Positions 5,119 to 7,500 of a stretch of DNA of 7,500 bases are shown one piece after another. Position numbers and translations under genes: made by a program. The notes beneath the pieces are model-generated. The model had not been told where the DNA came from and did no database searches. It worked only from the letters and a program-made list of their open reading frames with translations. Numbering within the stretch: the stretch's first letter is position 1; every line of letters starts with the position of its first letter. The stretch lies in assembly GCA_027016475.1 (NCBI GenBank), contig JALUTL010000367.1, forward strand, positions 1 to 7,500. Direction: 5' to 3'. This DNA is from Candidatus Heimdallarchaeota archaeon. GTDB lineage: Archaea; Asgardarchaeota; Heimdallarchaeia; Heimdallarchaeales; Kariarchaeaceae.

Positions 5119-7158
5119 TTAAGAATGTTGAACTGTGAGTTCTGGGTTAAGAAGGTTCAGAGATTTCTCAACAGCTGCAATAACTTGGTCAATTTCATCT
5201 TCGGTTATCACAAGTGGAGGCAAGAATCTGACTATGTTTCTTCCTGTTGGAATGGCTATCACACCATTGTCGAACAGCTTCTGAATGAACTCTGTGCTTT
5301 GTTGCTTAAACTCAATAGCAACCATAAGCCCTATTCCTCTTACTTCTCTAACAGCATCGTGGAATTCTGACACTTTCTTGAGTTTTTGGAGGAAATATTG
5401 CCCTTGTTGAATCGCCTTTTCAGGGAGGTTTTGTTGCAATATGAAATCGATGGCTGCTATAGCTGCAGCACAAGCCAATGGGTTGCCGCCAAAGGTTGTT
5501 CCATGCATTCCTGTTTTGGTCTGGACTTTTTCTGAAGTAAGGATTGCTCCCATGGGAACTCCTCCTGCAATAGATTTTGCAAGACATAGTATATCAGGTT
5601 CAATTCCATACCATTCTATTGCGAACAATTTTCCAGTCCTGCCAAAACCTGTTTGCACTTCATCCACAATCATTAGAGTTCCTGTCTCATCACACCGTGC
5701 CCTGATTGCCCTTAGAAGTTCTTCTGAAGCAATGTTTACCCCTCCTTCGCCTTGAACCACCTCAACAACAATTGCCGCGGTGTTCTCATCTATGGCTTGA
5801 ACTGTCCTTTCTATGTTGTTGAACGGAACAAAAGTTACCCTGTCTTGATTCAACCAAGGAAGGAATTGATCTTTATACTGTTTCTTGTGAGTAAGGGCAA
5901 GTGAACCCAATGTTCTTCCATGAAAGCCTTTGACTGTAGAAACAAACTTGCTTCTGCCGGTGGTCATCATTGCAAACTTCATTGCCCCTTCTATGCTTTC
6001 GGTTCCCGAATTGGTCAAAAATGCCTTGGTCAGCTGTTTTGGAGTAATCTCGACCAATTTGGAGAGCAACTTGGCCCTAGTATCATTATAAAAAATTCCT
6101 GGAACAATTCCAATTCTATTCATTTGTTTGAGAATTGCAATGTTTACATGCGAATTTGCATGGCCTATGTTTGCTGTCCCCCAACCTCCCGAACAGTCTA
6201 TATACTTTCTTCCTTCACTGTCCCACACAATAGATCCTCTTCCCTGTACGATTGCAATCTGCCTTTTTGGAAAAGCGACAACTGAAAACTGATCTTCCAA
6301 GGCCATTATTTCTTCTTGATTAAACGAAGAGAATCTTGGGACAAGGATTTCACTGCCTGCCCGTTTTTTCGCAATTACCGTTCCTTTAGAAGAAAGCATG
6401 TCTCCAATGGGATCTTCAGTCCTACCATCACATACATGGATCAATTTGACGCCCGCTTCAGCCATTTTCTGATAGGCCGCGATTTTTCTCTTGAAACGCC
6501 CGTGGGAATTTTCAAGTAAACTGTTCAAATCGGCAAACGAAAGAAATTCATAATGGGAAAAGTCCTTACCTTCTTCCCTAAGGATTCCGGATGCTTCAAT
6601 AAAGGTCACAACATGCTCTATGGCAAGGCTTCTTTGGAGCAACGCAACAATGTCATCATTCTCACTATTTATGGCATTGCCATGCTCATCGATAATTGGT
6701 ACAGTGATAATGGGCACGTATCCTTGACCGATCAAAAGTTCCAAAAGATCGATATTTATGGACTTTGGTTTTCCTGACAAATCTCTTAGAACTTTTTTTC
6801 TTCCATTTTCCTCGATCCTGATGCCTTTATTGCGGGAACCGCATACAACTCCACCATCTATTCCAGATAAGCTAATCGCATTGATCCCTTCCTTTTGGCA
6901 TAGCTCCACAAATCTTTTGCTCTGTAACCCTGCATATGTCATCATCATAAGATCAATCAATTGGTCATCAGAATAGACACTTGCGTGACCAGAGGCAGAA
7001 ACAACGGTATTGATTCTCATTCCCAACCTGTTTGCTATTTGTTCACGAAGTGCATTAGAACCCAACACAACTATAGCTGGGATGTTCAACTTCTTGAGAC
7101 CTCTTGCAATGCCTGCAAGATTGATTGAGGTCCCACCACCGATTTTTATTAATATCAT
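5119..7158 (-). CDS. Fused LysW-pathway kinase (LysZ-type) and aminotransferase (LysJ/ArgD-type)
   Basis: One 679-residue frame holds two complete enzymes. Residues 1-263 are an amino-acid kinase of the [LysW]-aminoadipate/glutamate kinase group: K5 and the first Gly loop (GGG 7-9), N164, D168 and K225 in GRFKRK match the catalytic residues of acetylglutamate kinases. Residues about 280-679 are a class III PLP aminotransferase: NSGTES 383-388, GFHGRTLG 411-418, D499 in VDEVQTG, Schiff-base K528 in AKSIAGG, GTTFGGNP 553-560, and carboxylate-binding R644. In the family, LysZ phosphorylates the carrier-bound substrate and LysJ transaminates the semialdehyde after LysY reduction, making lysine or ornithine. 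The linker is short (about 264-279). Oddly, the kinase has LGSN at 32-35 where LysZ has HGGS/G, and V61 where family members have Arg. ATG 7158 follows the upstream TAA directly and has a strong GGAGGT. Fold and fusion are sure; exact substrate is not. Confidence 0.88.
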   Translation of the reverse strand: MILIKIGGGTSINLAGIARGLKKLNIPAIVVLGSNALREQIANRLGMRINTVVSASGHASVYSDDQLIDLMMMTYAGLQSKRFVELCQKEGINAISLSGIDGGVVCGSRNKGIRIEENGRKKVLRDLSGKPKSINIDLLELLIGQGYVPIITVPIIDEHGNAINSENDDIVALLQRSLAIEHVVTFIEASGILREEGKDFSHYEFLSFADLNSLLENSHGRFKRKIAAYQKMAEAGVKLIHVCDGRTEDPIGDMLSSKGTVIAKKRAGSEILVPRFSSFNQEEIMALEDQFSVVAFPKRQIAIVQGRGSIVWDSEGRKYIDCSGGWGTANIGHANSHVNIAILKQMNRIGIVPGIFYNDTRAKLLSKLVEITPKQLTKAFLTNSGTESIEGAMKFAMMTTGRSKFVSTVKGFHGRTLGSLALTHKKQYKDQFLPWLNQDRVTFVPFNNIERTVQAIDENTAAIVVEVVQGEGGVNIASEELLRAIRARCDETGTLMIVDEVQTGFGRTGKLFAIEWYGIEPDILCLAKSIAGGVPMGAILTSEKVQTKTGMHGTTFGGNPLACAAAIAAIDFILQQNLPEKAIQQGQYFLQKLKKVSEFHDAVREVRGIGLMVAIEFKQQSTEFIQKLFDNGVIAIPTGRNIVRFLPPLVITEDEIDQVIAAVEKSLNLLNPELTVQHS

Positions 7159-7500
7159 TTAGTATACCTCCAAACATCTATTAGGGAGTTCTTCCCAATC
7201 TTGGTCAAAAAATGAAAAATCCGTCTTCAGCAGCTCTGAACTAATCACAACTGCGTCAGTTGAACGGTTAATATGAAGGGTGAAGTAATTTGGGTCTTCA
7301 TTGAACAAAGATTGTACATAGAGCAATTTATCCGATTTAGACAAAACAATGATGTTCATGGCCCTGACATACTCTGACTTCCTTTCCAATAGGGAACTGA
7401 CGCTTGCCAAGCTATGAAGAATGCTCCCATTGAGTCGTTTCTTCAACAGGTTAAAAATTTTATGAGCGCCTGTTCCCCCTTCCGCATTCACCCGGACCTT
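7159..7500 (-). CDS. Class II glutamine amidotransferase-like protein, C-terminal part (5' end outside window)
   Basis: The frame stays open to the window edge, leaving 113 residues before TAA 7161-7159; a GTG at 7491 is in frame but is probably internal. The fragment resembles the C-terminal half of stand-alone Ntn-type glutamine amidotransferases (YafJ/EgtC/DUG3 group). The segment NAEGGTGAHKIFNLL stands where relatives have a T-D-S-E-x-x-F helix, NIIVLSKSDKLLYVQS is the usual core strand pair, and VVISSELL followed by WEELPNRCLEVY matches the family's V-V-x-S-E-P-L ... W-x-x-[IV]-P-x-G ending. The catalytic N-terminal Cys is outside the window, so activity cannot be judged. These enzymes hydrolyse a gamma-glutamyl amide or related substrate. 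Zero spacing to the kinase-aminotransferase gene implies one operon, so a role in the same amino-acid pathway is possible. The family call is from motif pattern only. Confidence 0.65.
   Translation of the reverse strand, partial: KVRVNAEGGTGAHKIFNLLKKRLNGSILHSLASVSSLLERKSEYVRAMNIIVLSKSDKLLYVQSLFNEDPNYFTLHINRSTDAVVISSELLKTDFSFFDQDWEELPNRCLEVY
7166..7171 (-). promoter_or_regulatory. Strong Shine-Dalgarno site for the kinase-aminotransferase fusion
   Basis: GGAGGT on the - strand ends 7 bases before ATG 7158. It lies within the last codons of the amidotransferase-like gene, whose TAA touches the ATG. This fixes the start and suggests translational coupling of the two genes. Confidence 0.8.

Noticed and set aside
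5065..5370. + strand open frame of 101 codons opposite the aminotransferase C-terminus
   Set aside because: It is antisense to a motif-complete aminotransferase, has no family resemblance and has no promoter; it is a shadow.
5920..6285. + strand open frame of 121 codons
   Set aside because: It lies opposite the conserved aminotransferase core; its composition (many Cys, Ser, Asn) looks like random antisense translation.
6340..6400. Possibility that the kinase and aminotransferase are two genes joined by a sequencing error
   Set aside because: The frame is continuous through the linker with no stop, no second start context with Shine-Dalgarno, and normal codon use on both sides, so a true fusion is more likely. 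Reads covering the site would settle it.
7159..7491. GTG at 7491 as the real start of the amidotransferase-like gene
   Set aside because: The frame continues open to the window edge, and the fragment lacks the family's N-terminal half with the catalytic Cys, so the gene is cut by the window.
1..7500. tRNA, rRNA, CRISPR, riboswitch or mobile element
   Set aside because: No cloverleaf, repeated spacer array, transposase motif or long inverted repeat was seen; coding density leaves little room for them.

Overview
The window reads as archaeal chromosome, AT-rich by eye, and almost fully coding. The signs are: AT-rich boxes of archaeal TATA type about 25-33 bp ahead of several plausible starts; a LysW-type (amino-group carrier protein) kinase and aminotransferase; and a polyprenol/phytol-kinase-family membrane enzyme. 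A Shine-Dalgarno sequence is strong at one internal operon start and weak or absent elsewhere. I cannot place the lineage; an Asgard or TACK-type archaeon is only a guess. No RNA gene, insertion sequence, CRISPR array or phage gene was seen, and no gap longer than about 100 bp lacks a gene.

Layout. On the + strand, the left edge holds the 3' end of a phytol/dolichol-kinase-like membrane protein (1-408). Everything else lies on the - strand, so from right to left it is transcribed as follows. First comes the C-terminal part of a class II glutamine amidotransferase-like protein (7159-7500, cut by the window edge). Its stop directly abuts the start of a 679-residue fusion of a LysZ-type kinase and a LysJ-type aminotransferase (5119-7158). 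Next is acetoacetyl-CoA synthetase (3099-5051), apparently with its own promoter. Then come two membrane proteins of unknown function in one transcript (2700-3005 and 1405-2691). Last is a probable seven-bladed WD40-like propeller (395-1351), whose 3' end overlaps the 3' end of the + strand gene by 14 bp.

Function. The fusion joins two non-consecutive enzymes of the carrier-protein-bound lysine/arginine route: the kinase and the final transaminase. The reductase that acts between them is not in the window. The kinase half keeps its catalytic residues but has lost two conserved substrate-side signatures, so its substrate may differ from that of ordinary LysZ. Acetoacetyl-CoA synthetase activates free acetoacetate, which could feed the mevalonate pathway or C4 acyl metabolism. 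The two membrane proteins and the propeller form an uncharacterised block with no recognisable function. The kinase-aminotransferase fusion, with its altered kinase pocket and coupled amidotransferase, is the most interesting part of the window.
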